Origin: Mesobaculum littorinae
GTDB taxonomy: Bacteria; Pseudomonadota; Alphaproteobacteria; Rhodobacterales; Rhodobacteraceae
Direction of reading: 5' to 3'
Assembly (NCBI RefSeq): GCF_004011175.1
Contig: NZ_RQXX01000006.1
Location: 62,001 to 126,000 of the forward strand
DNA: 64,000 nt
The translations under genes were made by a program, and so were the position numbers. The notes beneath the pieces are model-generated. The model did no database searches, had not been told where the DNA came from, and was given only the letters and a program-made list of their open reading frames with translations. Shown here one piece after another: positions 9,369 to 18,444 of the stretch. Position 1 is the first letter of the stretch. Each line of letters starts with the position of its first letter.

Positions 9369-12161
9369 CTAGTGCGCGGCGGCCCAGTTCTGGCCCGCCC
9401 CGGCCTCGACCACCAGCGGGACGGAGAGGTCGACGGCGGGCAGCGACGCGGCTTCCATCACCTCTTTCGCGGCGGCGGTCAGCGCGTCGACCGATCCCTC
9501 CTCGACCTCGAAGAGCAGTTCGTCGTGCACCTGCAGCAGCATCTTCGCAGGCAGCCCTTCGATGGCGTCGGGCATCCGGATCATCGCCCGGCGGATCACA
9601 TCGGCCGCGGTGCCCTGGATCGGGGCGTTGATCGCGGCACGCTTGGCAAATCCCGCCTGCGGCCCCTTGGCGCCGATCTCGGGCGTGTTGATCCGGCGGC
9701 CGAACAACGTCTGGACGTAGCCGTGTTCCTTGGCGAAACCGGTGGTGTCGTCCATGTAGTCCTTGATGCCGGGGAACCGCTCGAAATACCGGGTGATGAA
9801 GCCCTGCGCCTCGTCCCGCGGGATACGCAGGTTGCGCGCCAGGCCGAAGCCCGAGATGCCGTAGATCACCCCGAAGTTGATCGCCTTGGCCTGCCGCCGC
9901 ACCATCGGGTCCATGCCCTCAAGCGGAACGCCGAACATTTCGGACGCCGTCATCGCGTGGATGTCCTGGCCCTCGCGGAACGCCTGCTTCAACGCCTCGA
10001 TCCCCGCCACGTGGGCCAGGATGCGCAGCTCGATCTGGCTGTAGTCGAGCGACACCAGCACGTGCCCCGGCTCGGCCACGAAGGCCTCGCGGATGCGGCG
10101 CCCCTCTTCCGACCGCACGGGGATGTTCTGCAGGTTCGGGTCGGTCGAGGCGAGCCGCCCGGTGTTGGCGCCCGCGATGGAATAGCTTGTGTGCACCCGG
10201 CCCGTGTCGGAGTGGATGTGTTCCTGCAGCGCGTCCGTGTAGGTCGATTTCAGCTTCGACAGCTGGCGCCAGTCCAGAACCCGCGCGGGCAGGTCGTGCG
10301 TCGTCGCCAGATCCTCGAGCACGTCGGCAGGCGTCGACCATGCCCCCGCCTTGCCCTTCTTGCCGCCGGGCAGGCCCATGCGGTCGAACAGGATCTCACC
10401 CAGCTGCTTGGGACTGCCCACGTTGAAGGGCTCGCCCGCCAGCGCGTGGATATCGGCCTCGAGCGCGGCCATCTTCTGCGCAAAGGCCGAGGACATGCGC
10501 GACAGCGTGTTGCGGTCCACCTTCACGCCGCGCCGCTCCATCGCCGCCAGAACCGGCACCAGCGGGCGTTCCAGCGTTTCGTAGACCGTCGTCGTCCGCG
10601 CGGTGTGCAACTGCGGGCGCAGCGTCCGCCACAGCCGCATCGTCACGTCCGCATCCTCGGCCGCGTAGCGCACCGCCTTGTCGATGGGCGCGCGGTCGAA
10701 AGTGATCTGGCTTTTGCCGGTCCCCAGGATCTCCTTGATCGGGATGCAGGTGTGCCCGAGGTAGCGGTCGGCCAGCGTGTCCATCCCGTGCGTATGCAGA
10801 CCCGCATGCATCGCGTAGGAGATCAGCATCGTGTCGTCGAAGGGCGCCAGCACGATCCCCTCGGCGGCGAGGATCTTGAGGTCGTACTTCATGTTCTGAC
10901 CGATCTTCAGGACCGCCGGATCCTCGAGCACGGGTTTCAGAAGTTCCAGGGCGCGCGCCATGGGCATCTGCCCCTCGGCCAGCGCATCCGAGCCGAACAG
11001 GTCCCCGTCCTGCCCCTCGGAGCGGTGGGTCAGCGGGATGTAGCAGGCTTGTCCCGGCTCGACGCAGAGCGAGATGCCGACCAGCTTGGCCCGCATCTCG
11101 TTCAGCGAGGTCGTCTCGGTGTCGATCGCGACCGCGCCCTTCGCCCGGATCGCACCGATCCAGCGTTGCAGGGCCTCTTCGTCTTTCACCCACTCATAGG
11201 CGTCGGGGTCGATCTCGGGCATCTCGGGGGCCGGCGTGGCCTCGGCCTTGGGCTCGGGCATCGCGGGCGGTTCGGCGCCCAGGTGCTCGGCCAGCCGCTT
11301 GGTGATGCTGCGGAACTCCATCCGGTTGAGGAAGTCCAGCACCACCTCGGCCTCGGGCTCCTTCACCTCGAGGCTATCGAGGTCATAGTCCAGGTCCATG
11401 TTGCAATCGAGGCTGACGAGCTGGCGCGACAGGCGGATCTGCTCGGCATGCTCGATCAGGGTCTGCCGGCGCTTGGGCTGCTTGATCTCCTCGGCGCGTT
11501 CCAGCAGCTCGTCGAGCGATCCGTATTCGTTGATCAACAGCGCCGCGGTCTTGATGCCGATGCCCGGCGCGCCCGGCACGTTGTCGACCGAATCGCCCGC
11601 AAGCGCCTGCACGTCGACCACGCGGTCGGGGCCGACACCGAACTTCTCGCGCACGCCCTCGGCATCGATGCGGCGGTTCTTCATCGCGTCGAACATCTCG
11701 ACCCCGTCGCCCACCAGCTGCATCAGATCCTTGTCCGAGCTGATGATCGTCACCCGACCGCCCGCGTCGCGCGCCTTGCATGACAGGCTGGCGATGATGT
11801 CGTCGGCCTCGAACCCTTCCTGTTCCAGACAGGCGATGTTGAAGGCCTTCGTCGCCTCGCGCGTCAGCGGGATCTGCGGGCGCAGATCCTCGGGCATCTC
11901 GTCGCGATTGGCCTTGTAGAGATCGTAGAGGTCGTTGCGGAAGGTATGGCTGCCCTTGTCGAAGACCACCGCGGCGTGGGTGGGGGCGTCGGGGCCACGA
12001 TTATCCTCGATCATCTTCCAGATCATGTTGACGAAGCCCGACACGGCGCCCACCGGCAGCCCGTCGGATTTCCGCGTCAGCGGTGGCAGCGCGTGGTAGG
12101 CGCGGAAGATGAAGGCCGACCCGTCGACCAGATGCAGATGATGGCCCTTGCCGAACGTCAT
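9369..12161 (-). CDS. polA: DNA polymerase I
   Basis: A 930-residue protein starting at ATG 12161 (MTFGKGHHLHLVDGS) behind an AGGAACC site. Three domains are visible in order: 5'-3' flap nuclease (residues about 1-300, with GNIDPD-like metal-site acids and the helix-hairpin-helix GAPGIGIKTAALL), 3'-5' proofreading exonuclease (AVAIDTETTSLNEM retains the DxE motif, and the YAAEDADVT motif follows), and family-A polymerase (LVSLDYSQIELRIL motif A, RRQAKAINFGVIYG motif B, VHDELLFEV motif C). All key acids are present, so proofreading is probably active. It fills gaps in repair and removes Okazaki primers. The PAAR pair follows 8 nt after its stop. Confidence 0.98.
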   Translation of the reverse strand: MTFGKGHHLHLVDGSAFIFRAYHALPPLTRKSDGLPVGAVSGFVNMIWKMIEDNRGPDAPTHAAVVFDKGSHTFRNDLYDLYKANRDEMPEDLRPQIPLTREATKAFNIACLEQEGFEADDIIASLSCKARDAGGRVTIISSDKDLMQLVGDGVEMFDAMKNRRIDAEGVREKFGVGPDRVVDVQALAGDSVDNVPGAPGIGIKTAALLINEYGSLDELLERAEEIKQPKRRQTLIEHAEQIRLSRQLVSLDCNMDLDYDLDSLEVKEPEAEVVLDFLNRMEFRSITKRLAEHLGAEPPAMPEPKAEATPAPEMPEIDPDAYEWVKDEEALQRWIGAIRAKGAVAIDTETTSLNEMRAKLVGISLCVEPGQACYIPLTHRSEGQDGDLFGSDALAEGQMPMARALELLKPVLEDPAVLKIGQNMKYDLKILAAEGIVLAPFDDTMLISYAMHAGLHTHGMDTLADRYLGHTCIPIKEILGTGKSQITFDRAPIDKAVRYAAEDADVTMRLWRTLRPQLHTARTTTVYETLERPLVPVLAAMERRGVKVDRNTLSRMSSAFAQKMAALEADIHALAGEPFNVGSPKQLGEILFDRMGLPGGKKGKAGAWSTPADVLEDLATTHDLPARVLDWRQLSKLKSTYTDALQEHIHSDTGRVHTSYSIAGANTGRLASTDPNLQNIPVRSEEGRRIREAFVAEPGHVLVSLDYSQIELRILAHVAGIEALKQAFREGQDIHAMTASEMFGVPLEGMDPMVRRQAKAINFGVIYGISGFGLARNLRIPRDEAQGFITRYFERFPGIKDYMDDTTGFAKEHGYVQTLFGRRINTPEIGAKGPQAGFAKRAAINAPIQGTAADVIRRAMIRMPDAIEGLPAKMLLQVHDELLFEVEEGSVDALTAAAKEVMEAASLPAVDLSVPLVVEAGAGQNWAAAH

Positions 12162-12296
12162 GGAGGTTCCTCGCCGCGTGCCGGGATAAGTGGGAATGCG
12201 CCCCGTCTCTACACAATGCCACAGCCGATGACGAGGCCGCTTCAACCGGCCCGCGGCGGCACCCGGGCCGCGCGCCCGCGCCCTGCCCTGGCGCCT

Positions 12297-12830
12297 TCAG
12301 CAATAGCGGTCGTAGATCTCCAGCTCGTAGGACGGATAGCGCTCGGTCAGCGGCGCATCCTTCCGCTGCGGGCGTATCCCCTCGCGCGGGATCAGCAGCG
12401 CGCCCTGGCAGATGCTTTGCGCGGTGACCCGCGCCTCGCCTCTCTCGGTCAGGTCGACGATGTGGCCGGTCTTGCGCCCTCCGGGCGAGATCTCGAAGCT
12501 CAGCCGCCGCTCCAGCACGAAGCTGTCGGACGGCCCTTCCGCTCCGAATCCGTCCGAGTCGAAGCTCTGCCCCGCTTCGAACAGCAGATCATAGCGGCCG
12601 GGCGGCACCAGAACACGGAAGAACGCGCCGCCATCGAAGGCCGCGGCCAAGCCCGCGCGCCCCGTCTCCGCGTCCAGCAGGGTGACGCGCCAGGCCGCGC
12701 CCGGCGGCGTCTTGACCTGCAGCGGAAAGACCGCGGGCAGGCCGGTGCGGTTCCAGAGCAACCCGCGCTCGGCCGCGCCCGCGGGGGCGGCCAGGGCCAG
12801 CATCAGCAGAACCGCCAGCGCCCGGATCAT
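12297..12830 (-). CDS. Hypothetical exported protein
   Basis: A 177-residue protein starting at ATG 12830, which overlaps the stop of the zinc-finger gene (ATGA). It has a Sec-type signal peptide ([19 protein letters not shown]) and no further membrane segment, so it is periplasmic or secreted. The mature part contains a beta-rich stretch ([18 protein letters not shown]) resembling carboxypeptidase-regulatory/Ig-like folds, and two late cysteines (ICQGALL and the terminal DRYC) that could form a disulfide. I do not recognise the family with certainty. Coupling to the zinc-finger gene suggests coexpression, not a known common function. Confidence 0.8.
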   Translation of the reverse strand: MIRALAVLLMLALAAPAGAAERGLLWNRTGLPAVFPLQVKTPPGAAWRVTLLDAETGRAGLAAAFDGGAFFRVLVPPGRYDLLFEAGQSFDSDGFGAEGPSDSFVLERRLSFEISPGGRKTGHIVDLTERGEARVTAQSICQGALLIPREGIRPQRKDAPLTERYPSYELEIYDRYC

Positions 12831-13072
12831 CCCGCGTCCGTCAGCCCCAGCTCGCGCGCCACCGGGTGGCCTTTCAGCACGTAACGCTTGTCGCAGTAGC
12901 CGCATTCGACCCAGCCGCGATCCTCGGGGATCTGCAGCCAGACACGGGGGTGCCCCAGCCCGGTCGAGCCTCCGTCGCAGGCGATCCGGATCGCGGTCAC
13001 GACCTCGGTCTCGGGCGCGGCGGTTGCGCGGGCGGGGCGTTCGGGGGAAATATCGGTCGGCTTTTCGGACAT
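12827..13072 (-). CDS. Zinc-finger (CHCC-type) domain protein
   Basis: An 81-residue protein. The ligands C32, H41, C57 and C60 ([25 protein letters not shown], then GYC) match the CHCC zinc finger found in the NDUFS6-like accessory subunit of respiratory complex I and in many short alphaproteobacterial proteins. The N-terminal 28 residues are low complexity. It probably binds one Zn2+; a complex I assembly role is known for the mitochondrial relative and is only inferred here. Overlaps the downstream exported-protein gene by 4 nt. Confidence 0.88.
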   Translation of the reverse strand: MSEKPTDISPERPARATAAPETEVVTAIRIACDGGSTGLGHPRVWLQIPEDRGWVECGYCDKRYVLKGHPVARELGLTDAG

Positions 13073-13196
13073 CGCGGGCTCCCTTCAGGTTGTCGCCAGA
13101 GGCCTAAGGCCCTAAGTCGCGCGGCATGATAGCGATCATGGTATCGCGGACAAGGCCCGGCACCGATGCCGCCGCGGCGAAAAGGAAAGAGCAAGC

Positions 13197-14141
13197 GTGA
13201 CCGGTAACGCGATCGAGATCGAGGGCCTGCGCAAGACCTACGCGGGCGAACGCGGCGAAGCCCCGAAGGAGGCCCTGAAAGGCATCGACCTGACGATTCC
13301 CCAAGGCTCGATCTTCGGGCTCCTGGGGCCGAACGGCGCGGGCAAGTCGACGCTCATCAACATCCTCGCGGGGCTCGTGCTCAAGACCTCGGGGAAGGTC
13401 AAGATCTGGGGCTTCGACCAGGACGTGAACCCGCGCCAGTCGCGCGCCTCGATCGGGGTGATGCCGCAAGAGCTGAACATGGACCCCTTCTTTACCCCGC
13501 GCGCCGCGCTCGAGGTGCAGGCGGGTCTCTACGGCGTGCCGAAAGGGCAGCGCACCACCGACGAGGTGTTGCGGATGATCGGGCTCGAGGACAAGGCCGG
13601 CGCCTATGCGCGGTCGCTCTCGGGCGGCATGCGCCGGCGGCTGCTTCTGGGCAAGGCGCTGGTGCACAACCCGCATGTCCTGGTGCTCGACGAACCCACC
13701 GCGGGTGTCGACATCGAACTGCGCCAGATGCTGTGGCAGAACGTGCGCCGGCTGAACCGGGAACGCGGGATGACGATCATCCTGACCACGCACTACCTGC
13801 AGGAGGCAGAGGAGATGTGCGACGAGATCGCCATCATCAACCACGGCGAGGTCGTGGTGCGCGACGAGACCCGCAACCTGCTGTCCCGCCTCGACCGCAA
13901 GACGCTGGTGATCCAGCCCGAGGGCCCCGCGCCCGAAACCCTGCCCCTGCCTGCGGGGGTCGAACTCGACCGCCGCGCCGGTGGCGCCTTGGCGTTTGCC
14001 TACAGCCCCTCGGCGACGGCCCCGGGCGAGATCCTAGAAGCGGTGCGCGAGGCGGGCATCCGCATCCGCGACGTGGGCACCGAAGAGCCGCACCTCGAAG
14101 AGGTCTTCCTCGACCTCACCCGCAGCCGCCCCGCCGCCTGA
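13197..14141 (+). CDS. ABC-2-type transporter ATP-binding protein (orphan)
   Basis: A 314-residue ATPase starting at GTG 13197, 8 nt after AAAGGAAAGA. Walker A GPNGAGKST, the Q-loop region VMPQELNMD, signature LSGGMRRRL, Walker B VLVLDEPTAG and the H-loop ILTTHYLQEAEEM are all intact, so it should hydrolyse ATP. The subfamily is that of multidrug/capsule/daunorubicin exporters, which work with a six-helix ABC-2 permease. The C-terminal 90 residues form the usual accessory domain. No permease gene is next to it: upstream genes run the opposite way, and downstream is a 229-bp spacer then the convergent HIT gene. The partner must be encoded elsewhere or has been lost. Confidence 0.93.
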   Translation: MTGNAIEIEGLRKTYAGERGEAPKEALKGIDLTIPQGSIFGLLGPNGAGKSTLINILAGLVLKTSGKVKIWGFDQDVNPRQSRASIGVMPQELNMDPFFTPRAALEVQAGLYGVPKGQRTTDEVLRMIGLEDKAGAYARSLSGGMRRRLLLGKALVHNPHVLVLDEPTAGVDIELRQMLWQNVRRLNRERGMTIILTTHYLQEAEEMCDEIAIINHGEVVVRDETRNLLSRLDRKTLVIQPEGPAPETLPLPAGVELDRRAGGALAFAYSPSATAPGEILEAVREAGIRIRDVGTEEPHLEEVFLDLTRSRPAA

Positions 14142-14240
14142 CGACGCCCGGGGCCACGCCCCCCGCGGGGACCACACAGCGGATTCCGCCCCCCCGGGGC
14201 CGCACGCGCAATGATCCGCATCGACGCGGATCCCTGCCAT

Positions 14241-14295
14241 TTCTTCTCTTGAGAAATACTCCCGCCGGAGGCACGGGGAAGGCCCCGCCTTCCCC
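14241..14295 (+). repeat. Dispersed intergenic repeat, copy 2 (conserved head plus hairpin)
   Basis: The head at 14241-14263 matches the copy at 1191-1213 at 21 of 23 positions (shared TTCTTCTCTT and GAAATACTCCC). It is followed by a perfect hairpin, GGGGAAGG (14275-14282) with CCTTCCCC (14288-14295), whose sequence differs from the hairpin in copy 1. It lies downstream of the ABC ATPase and may act as a 3'-end element. Confidence 0.6.
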
Positions 14296-14370
14296 GCCAC
14301 GGGCCCCGCCGGGGGCGCAAGACCCCGGTGGGGAGGGCAGGCGTGGCGTCGCAAGACGCCGCCTTTCGGC

Positions 14371-14751
14371 TCAGGGTTGTTCCAGCATCGGCCCCAGCGG
14401 GCGGCCGGCGAAGATGTGCAGGTGGTAGTGCGGAACCTCCTGATGGCCGTGCTCCCCGGCATTGGCCATCACCCGGTAGCCCGGCCCCTCCGCACCCGGT
14501 GTCACGCCCAGGTCGGCGCAGATCTGGCCCGAGACCCGGACGAAATCCACGATCTCATCGGCCGTCGCCTCCATCGCGAAGTGATCGTGGCAGACATAGG
14601 CGCCCTTGGGGATCACCAGGATGTGCTGCGGCGCCTGCGGGTTGATGTCGCGAAACGCCAGACTGTGCTCGGTCTCGAGCACCGTGTCGTTCGGGATCTC
14701 GCCGCGCAGGATCTTGGCAAAGATGTTCTGGTCGTCGTAGTCGTAGGCCAT
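14371..14751 (-). CDS. HIT-family nucleotide-binding protein (HinT-like)
   Basis: A 126-residue histidine-triad protein, the usual length of bacterial HinT. The catalytic triad H108, H110, H112 lies in VPHYHLHIFAG, and the N terminus (DQNIFAKILRGEIP) is the classic family start. HinT enzymes hydrolyse purine-nucleoside phosphoramidates and aminoacyl-adenylates. Single gene, convergent with the ABC ATPase and about 40 nt downstream of the glycosyltransferase gene on the same strand; no promoter was assigned. Confidence 0.95.
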   Translation of the reverse strand: MAYDYDDQNIFAKILRGEIPNDTVLETEHSLAFRDINPQAPQHILVIPKGAYVCHDHFAMEATADEIVDFVRVSGQICADLGVTPGAEGPGYRVMANAGEHGHQEVPHYHLHIFAGRPLGPMLEQP

Positions 14752-14790
14752 CGGCCCCTCCCCTTCAAAACTCCTGTCGCGCCCCTTGTC

Positions 14791-16368
14791 TCAATCCGCA
14801 AAGAGATAGTCGAGGGCCGCGAGCTGCGCCGCCTCGTCCTGCGGGATCGACAGGAACCCAGCCAGCGCAGCGGCATTCGCCTCGGGCGGCGCCGCCTCGC
14901 GCATCAGGTAGAGGTGGTCGAACCCCGCATCGTGCAACGCGTCGCTCTCGTTCACGACATCGCGCCGGATCGTCGGCAGCAGCGCCTCCATCGCCTCGGG
15001 CGGGGTGCTGTCCCCGGCCAGGCCCACGCGGCGGGCATGACCGGCGAGATAGGCATCGGGCATCTCGCAGTCGATCTCCAGGATCCGGCTCACCGACCGG
15101 TCCGAGGTGAAGTCGCGCATCAGGTCGAGATGCCCGGGATCGAGACAGATCACCAGCCGGTCGCTGTCGAAATGGTCGAACAAGAGCCGCAACAGCGCCC
15201 GCCTGTGCCGGCCCCGCTTGGCCATCGTCGTCTCGATCCCGCCGAGGTCGGGAAGCGCCGCGTGCTCTTCGTCGAAGACGTAGTCCAGCGCGGGCAGACC
15301 GGTCCGGTCGCGGATCGCCTCGGTCAGACGCTTGGCCACGTGCCACTTCTTGCAGGCCACGATCATCAGCTCGCGCTCGCGCCCGAGGGTCGATTCCGTC
15401 TCCCAGAACCGCGGCGCGTAGCGGCGCCCTTTGCGGCCCCGGTCGACGAGGAACGAGAACAGCCGCCGCCCTTCGTTCGAGATCGTGAACCTCGTCCCGG
15501 TCGAGGCATAGAGATCGCCCAGACGCTGCTTCAGTTCGGTCGCCTCGGGGCTGATCTTTCGCGCGAACAGGAAATCCTGCGCCAGCAGCAGGTCGTAGTG
15601 ATCGTTGTAGAAGCTCGTGGGCATCCCGTAGTCGGAAAAGATCAGAAAGGTCAGCGTGCGCGACCGGATCTCCCGCCCCGGCACCAGGTGCCGCACGAGG
15701 GTCTGAAAGAACGTCTCGTCCGGGATCCACGTGCTGGCGAAGAACCGCATCACGTCGCGCCGGGCCCGGGTGAAATCCAGCACCCACTCCACGGTGCGAC
15801 GACGCAGGCACCACCACTGGCTGCCGATCATCATCTGCAGGTCGCCCGGAATCTCGCGCCGCAGCCCCAGCCGCCGCTGCCAGTCAAGCGCAGCGTAGAA
15901 CAGCCGTTTCTGCGTGCGCTCGTTGAAGTAGTGGCGGTAGATCAGCCGCTCTTCCTTGATCCCGGTCTTGATCCAGTCGCTGTCGAAGAAATCGAAGCTC
16001 TCGATGTAATCCACGTCCTCGGCATCGAGGAAGGCATGCGCGTATTCCGCCGACTTGATCGCCATGCAGTCGCCCGACAGCATGTAGAAATGCGTGGCCC
16101 GCGGAAAGGCCGTGACCGCGGCCTCGACCGCCTGAAGCGTCGCGTCGACCAGGCTCCACCCGCCCCAGCCGCACCTGATCCTGCGGCGGGCAAAGGTGAC
16201 GCTGGGATTGTCGGCCAGCGCGGCGCGGATGCGCGCATAGTCCGCCCTCCGGGCCCGCGCGTCGAAGTGGATCGCGATGCAGTCGCCCGCGGCCGTCAGC
16301 CGCCGCGCCTGCAGGATGATCGCCTCGGGGTCCTTGTGGCACAGAAGGATAAAGGCAATTTTCGCCAT
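14791..16368 (-). CDS. Core-2/I-branching-type glycosyltransferase with DUF5928-like C terminus
   Basis: A 525-residue protein. Residues 1 to about 260 match the Branch family of beta-1,6-N-acetylglucosaminyltransferases: MAKIAFILLCHKDPEAIILQ at the start, HFYMLSGDCMAIKS, then IGSQWWCLRRRTVEWVLDF and WIPDETFFQTLV. A separate domain of about 230 residues follows (from about 295), seen in Rhodobacterales homologues but of unknown role. No signal peptide or transmembrane segment, so it probably works on a cytoplasmic or lipid-linked glycan. It is divergent from a sulfotransferase gene, suggesting the pair builds and decorates a surface polysaccharide. Donor and acceptor cannot be read from the sequence. 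Confidence 0.85.
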   Translation of the reverse strand: MAKIAFILLCHKDPEAIILQARRLTAAGDCIAIHFDARARRADYARIRAALADNPSVTFARRRIRCGWGGWSLVDATLQAVEAAVTAFPRATHFYMLSGDCMAIKSAEYAHAFLDAEDVDYIESFDFFDSDWIKTGIKEERLIYRHYFNERTQKRLFYAALDWQRRLGLRREIPGDLQMMIGSQWWCLRRRTVEWVLDFTRARRDVMRFFASTWIPDETFFQTLVRHLVPGREIRSRTLTFLIFSDYGMPTSFYNDHYDLLLAQDFLFARKISPEATELKQRLGDLYASTGTRFTISNEGRRLFSFLVDRGRKGRRYAPRFWETESTLGRERELMIVACKKWHVAKRLTEAIRDRTGLPALDYVFDEEHAALPDLGGIETTMAKRGRHRRALLRLLFDHFDSDRLVICLDPGHLDLMRDFTSDRSVSRILEIDCEMPDAYLAGHARRVGLAGDSTPPEAMEALLPTIRRDVVNESDALHDAGFDHLYLMREAAPPEANAAALAGFLSIPQDEAAQLAALDYLFAD

Positions 16369-16436
16369 GGGCCCTTTTGCAATAGTCTCGATCTGTCTTC
16401 AGCCGATCCCCTCCCTTAGCGCGAAGACCCATTGTG

Positions 16437-16465
16437 TTGACAGTCCTTGTTTGGTCTTTTCATCA
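16437..16465 (+). promoter_or_regulatory. Candidate promoter for the sulfotransferase gene
   Basis: A perfect -35 TTGACA (16437-16442) is followed after 17 nt by a weak -10 TCATCA (16460-16465), about 55 nt upstream of the sulfotransferase ATG. The region is the most AT-rich part of the divergent spacer. The -10 match is poor, so this is tentative. Confidence 0.4.
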
Positions 16466-16520
16466 CACCGGCAATCGCACGGGCGCCACACCCCGGCACG
16501 AGGAGGAGACAGGCAGGACC

Positions 16521-17339
16521 ATGGGCTTTCCCGGCACCTGGATGACCGAAAGTGAAAGCATGGTGTATCGGGTCGTCCCGAAATGCGCCTGCTCGACCAT
16601 CGGCCAGATCATGTATTACTCTGACCACGGCGCATTCTTCGACGGCGACATCCACGATGCGACCTCGGGCCTGCACAAGTGGGGGATCGACAGCAGCCAG
16701 GCCGCGATCACCGCCAATGTCGCGGCACATCGCTCCTACGCCTTCACCTGCGTGCGCAATCCCTACACCCGGGTGCTGTCGTCGTTCTTCGACAAGATCT
16801 GCGGCATCCAGCGCAACGGGCGGCGCTACCGCGGCAACCTCGTCCCGCTCTTGATCCAGAAATACGGGATCGAGGTCGGCGGCGAGGACGGCAAGCAGGA
16901 ATTCGACCAGATCACCTCGTTCCGCCGGTTCCTGCTGTTCGTGCGGGACACCATCCGGTTCCGCAAGCCGATGGACCCCGATATCCATTGGTCGGCGATG
17001 TCGGGCCATGTCTCGACCTTCATCGTCAACGGCGGGCACTACGACCGGATCATCTGGACCGAGGATTTCAACGCCGGGATGCAATCCGTGCTGGACGCCG
17101 TCGAGACGCCGCACCGCGTCGACCTCGACGCGATCCCGCGGTTCAACGAAAGCGAGGGCCACGGGCCGAAGCGCGCGCACCCGGTCGAGGACTATTTCGA
17201 CGACCTGTCGATGCACCTGATGTACGAGGTCTTCAAGAAGGACTTTCGCCTGTTCCGCTACGACTTCGAAAACCCGGGCAACAAGATGCCAAAGGGCGAA
17301 ATCGACCTGGACGAGGTGCACGCGAAGCTGGGCGACTGA
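16521..17339 (+). CDS. Sulfotransferase family protein
   Basis: A 272-residue protein from ATG 16521 behind AGGAGGAGA; an upstream in-frame ATG at 16434 lacks a ribosome site and adds 29 unrelated residues. The 5'-phosphosulfate loop is YRVVPKCACSTIGQ (residues about 15-27) and the 3'-phosphate site is CVRNPYTRVLSSF (about 77-89), the two PAPS-binding motifs of the Sulfotransfer_2 family. Such enzymes move sulfate from PAPS to carbohydrate hydroxyl groups. No membrane anchor, unlike Golgi relatives. It is divergent from the branching glycosyltransferase, supporting a role in sulfating an exported glycan. Confidence 0.9.
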   Translation: MGFPGTWMTESESMVYRVVPKCACSTIGQIMYYSDHGAFFDGDIHDATSGLHKWGIDSSQAAITANVAAHRSYAFTCVRNPYTRVLSSFFDKICGIQRNGRRYRGNLVPLLIQKYGIEVGGEDGKQEFDQITSFRRFLLFVRDTIRFRKPMDPDIHWSAMSGHVSTFIVNGGHYDRIIWTEDFNAGMQSVLDAVETPHRVDLDAIPRFNESEGHGPKRAHPVEDYFDDLSMHLMYEVFKKDFRLFRYDFENPGNKMPKGEIDLDEVHAKLGD

Positions 17340-17408
17340 CCGCGCGTCGACACCGGCCACCCGGGCCAGTGCGTCATGACCCCACGCGCCATCGGCAGGT
17401 GCCATGAA

Positions 17409-17430
17409 AAAGGGGGCCGCGGCCCCCTTT
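17409..17430 (-). terminator. Rho-independent terminator of the nth/adenosine-kinase operon
   Basis: Perfect inverted repeat with arms AAAGGGGGCC and GGCCCCCTTT around GC. On the minus strand the stem is followed by TTTTT, about 30 nt after the kinase stop. On the plus strand the T run is short, so it mainly serves the minus-strand operon, with possible use by the convergent sulfotransferase gene. Confidence 0.85.
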
Positions 17431-17457
17431 CCTGACGTCAGTGCCCCGGCGTGCGGG

Positions 17458-18444
17458 TCAGATCAGGCCCAGCTCGCGGAACACCGCCGCCATGTCGCGT
17501 TCGGGGCGCGGGCCGATATGGCCGATGACCTCGGCCGCTGCCGCCACGCCCATACGCCCGCAGGTGTCGAGCGGCAGGTCGCGCGCGTAGCCGAAAAGAA
17601 ACCCGGCCGCGAACTGGTCGCCCGCGCCGGTGGCATCGACGGGCACCACCGTCTCGACCGGGATCTCGGCCCTCTCGTCCCCGCGGCGCAGCCACACCGG
17701 ATCGCCCGAGCGGGTGCAGACCACGGTGCCGCAGACCTGGGCCGCGCGGTCGACCGCCTCGTTCAGATCTTCGGTCTCGTAAAGCGTCTTCCACTCGGCG
17801 GCATTGCCGATGACGAAATCCATCTCGTCGGCGATGAGGCGCTGGAAATCGGCGCGGTGCCGGTCGGCGCAGAACGGATCGCTGAGCGTGATGCCAGCCA
17901 GCCCGCCCGCGGCGCGCATGGCGCGCGCGGCCTCGGCAAAGGCGGTCTTTCCGTCATCCTTGTCGAACAGGTATCCTTCCAGGAAAAGGATCCCGCCACC
18001 GGCAAAGATCGCGTCGGGCACGTCGCCGCTGTTCAGGTCCGCGCCCGCGCCCAGGTAGGTATTCATCGACCGCTCGCCGTCGGGCGACACGAAGATCATG
18101 CAGCGCGAGGTCGGTGCCTGCGCATCCGCGACCGGCGGGTTCGGAAAGGCCGTACCCGCCTGCTCCATGTCCGTGGCATAGGACCGGCCCAGCGCATCGT
18201 CGCGCACCTTGCCGATAAAGGCCGTGGACAGGCCCAGGCGCCCCAGCCCCGCCATGGTGTTGGCGACCGACCCGCCCGCGGTCTGGGTGCGCACATCCAT
18301 CGCGGCATAGAGCATCTCGGCCCGCTCGCGTTCGACGAGCTGCATGATCCCCTTCTCGATCCCCATGTGATCGAGGAAATTGTCGTCGGCGGGGGCAATC
18401 ACGTCGACGATGGCGTTGCCGATGCCGATGACGTCATAGCTCAT
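17458..18444 (-). CDS. PfkB-family carbohydrate kinase, probable adenosine kinase
   Basis: A 328-residue ribokinase-fold enzyme. It starts at ATG 18444, which overlaps the stop of nth by 4 nt (ATGA). N-terminal motif MSYDVIGIGNAIVDV, the TAGGSVANTMAGLGRLG substrate region and the C-terminal catalytic motif VPVDATGAGDQFAAGFLFG (anion hole and base Asp) are intact. Alphaproteobacterial members of this subgroup are annotated adenosine kinase (adenosine + ATP to AMP + ADP); other sugars cannot be excluded from sequence alone. Cotranscribed with nth and closed by a strong terminator. Confidence 0.87.
   Translation of the reverse strand: MSYDVIGIGNAIVDVIAPADDNFLDHMGIEKGIMQLVERERAEMLYAAMDVRTQTAGGSVANTMAGLGRLGLSTAFIGKVRDDALGRSYATDMEQAGTAFPNPPVADAQAPTSRCMIFVSPDGERSMNTYLGAGADLNSGDVPDAIFAGGGILFLEGYLFDKDDGKTAFAEAARAMRAAGGLAGITLSDPFCADRHRADFQRLIADEMDFVIGNAAEWKTLYETEDLNEAVDRAAQVCGTVVCTRSGDPVWLRRGDERAEIPVETVVPVDATGAGDQFAAGFLFGYARDLPLDTCGRMGVAAAAEVIGHIGPRPERDMAAVFRELGLI

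Noticed and set aside
9189-11783. Plus-strand open frame of about 860 codons opposite polA
   Set aside because: Antisense shadow of a strongly supported DNA polymerase I gene.
13121-13140. Short CATGAT/ATCATG inverted repeat upstream of the ABC ATPase
   Set aside because: Only 6-bp arms with no supporting promoter pair; too weak to call an operator.
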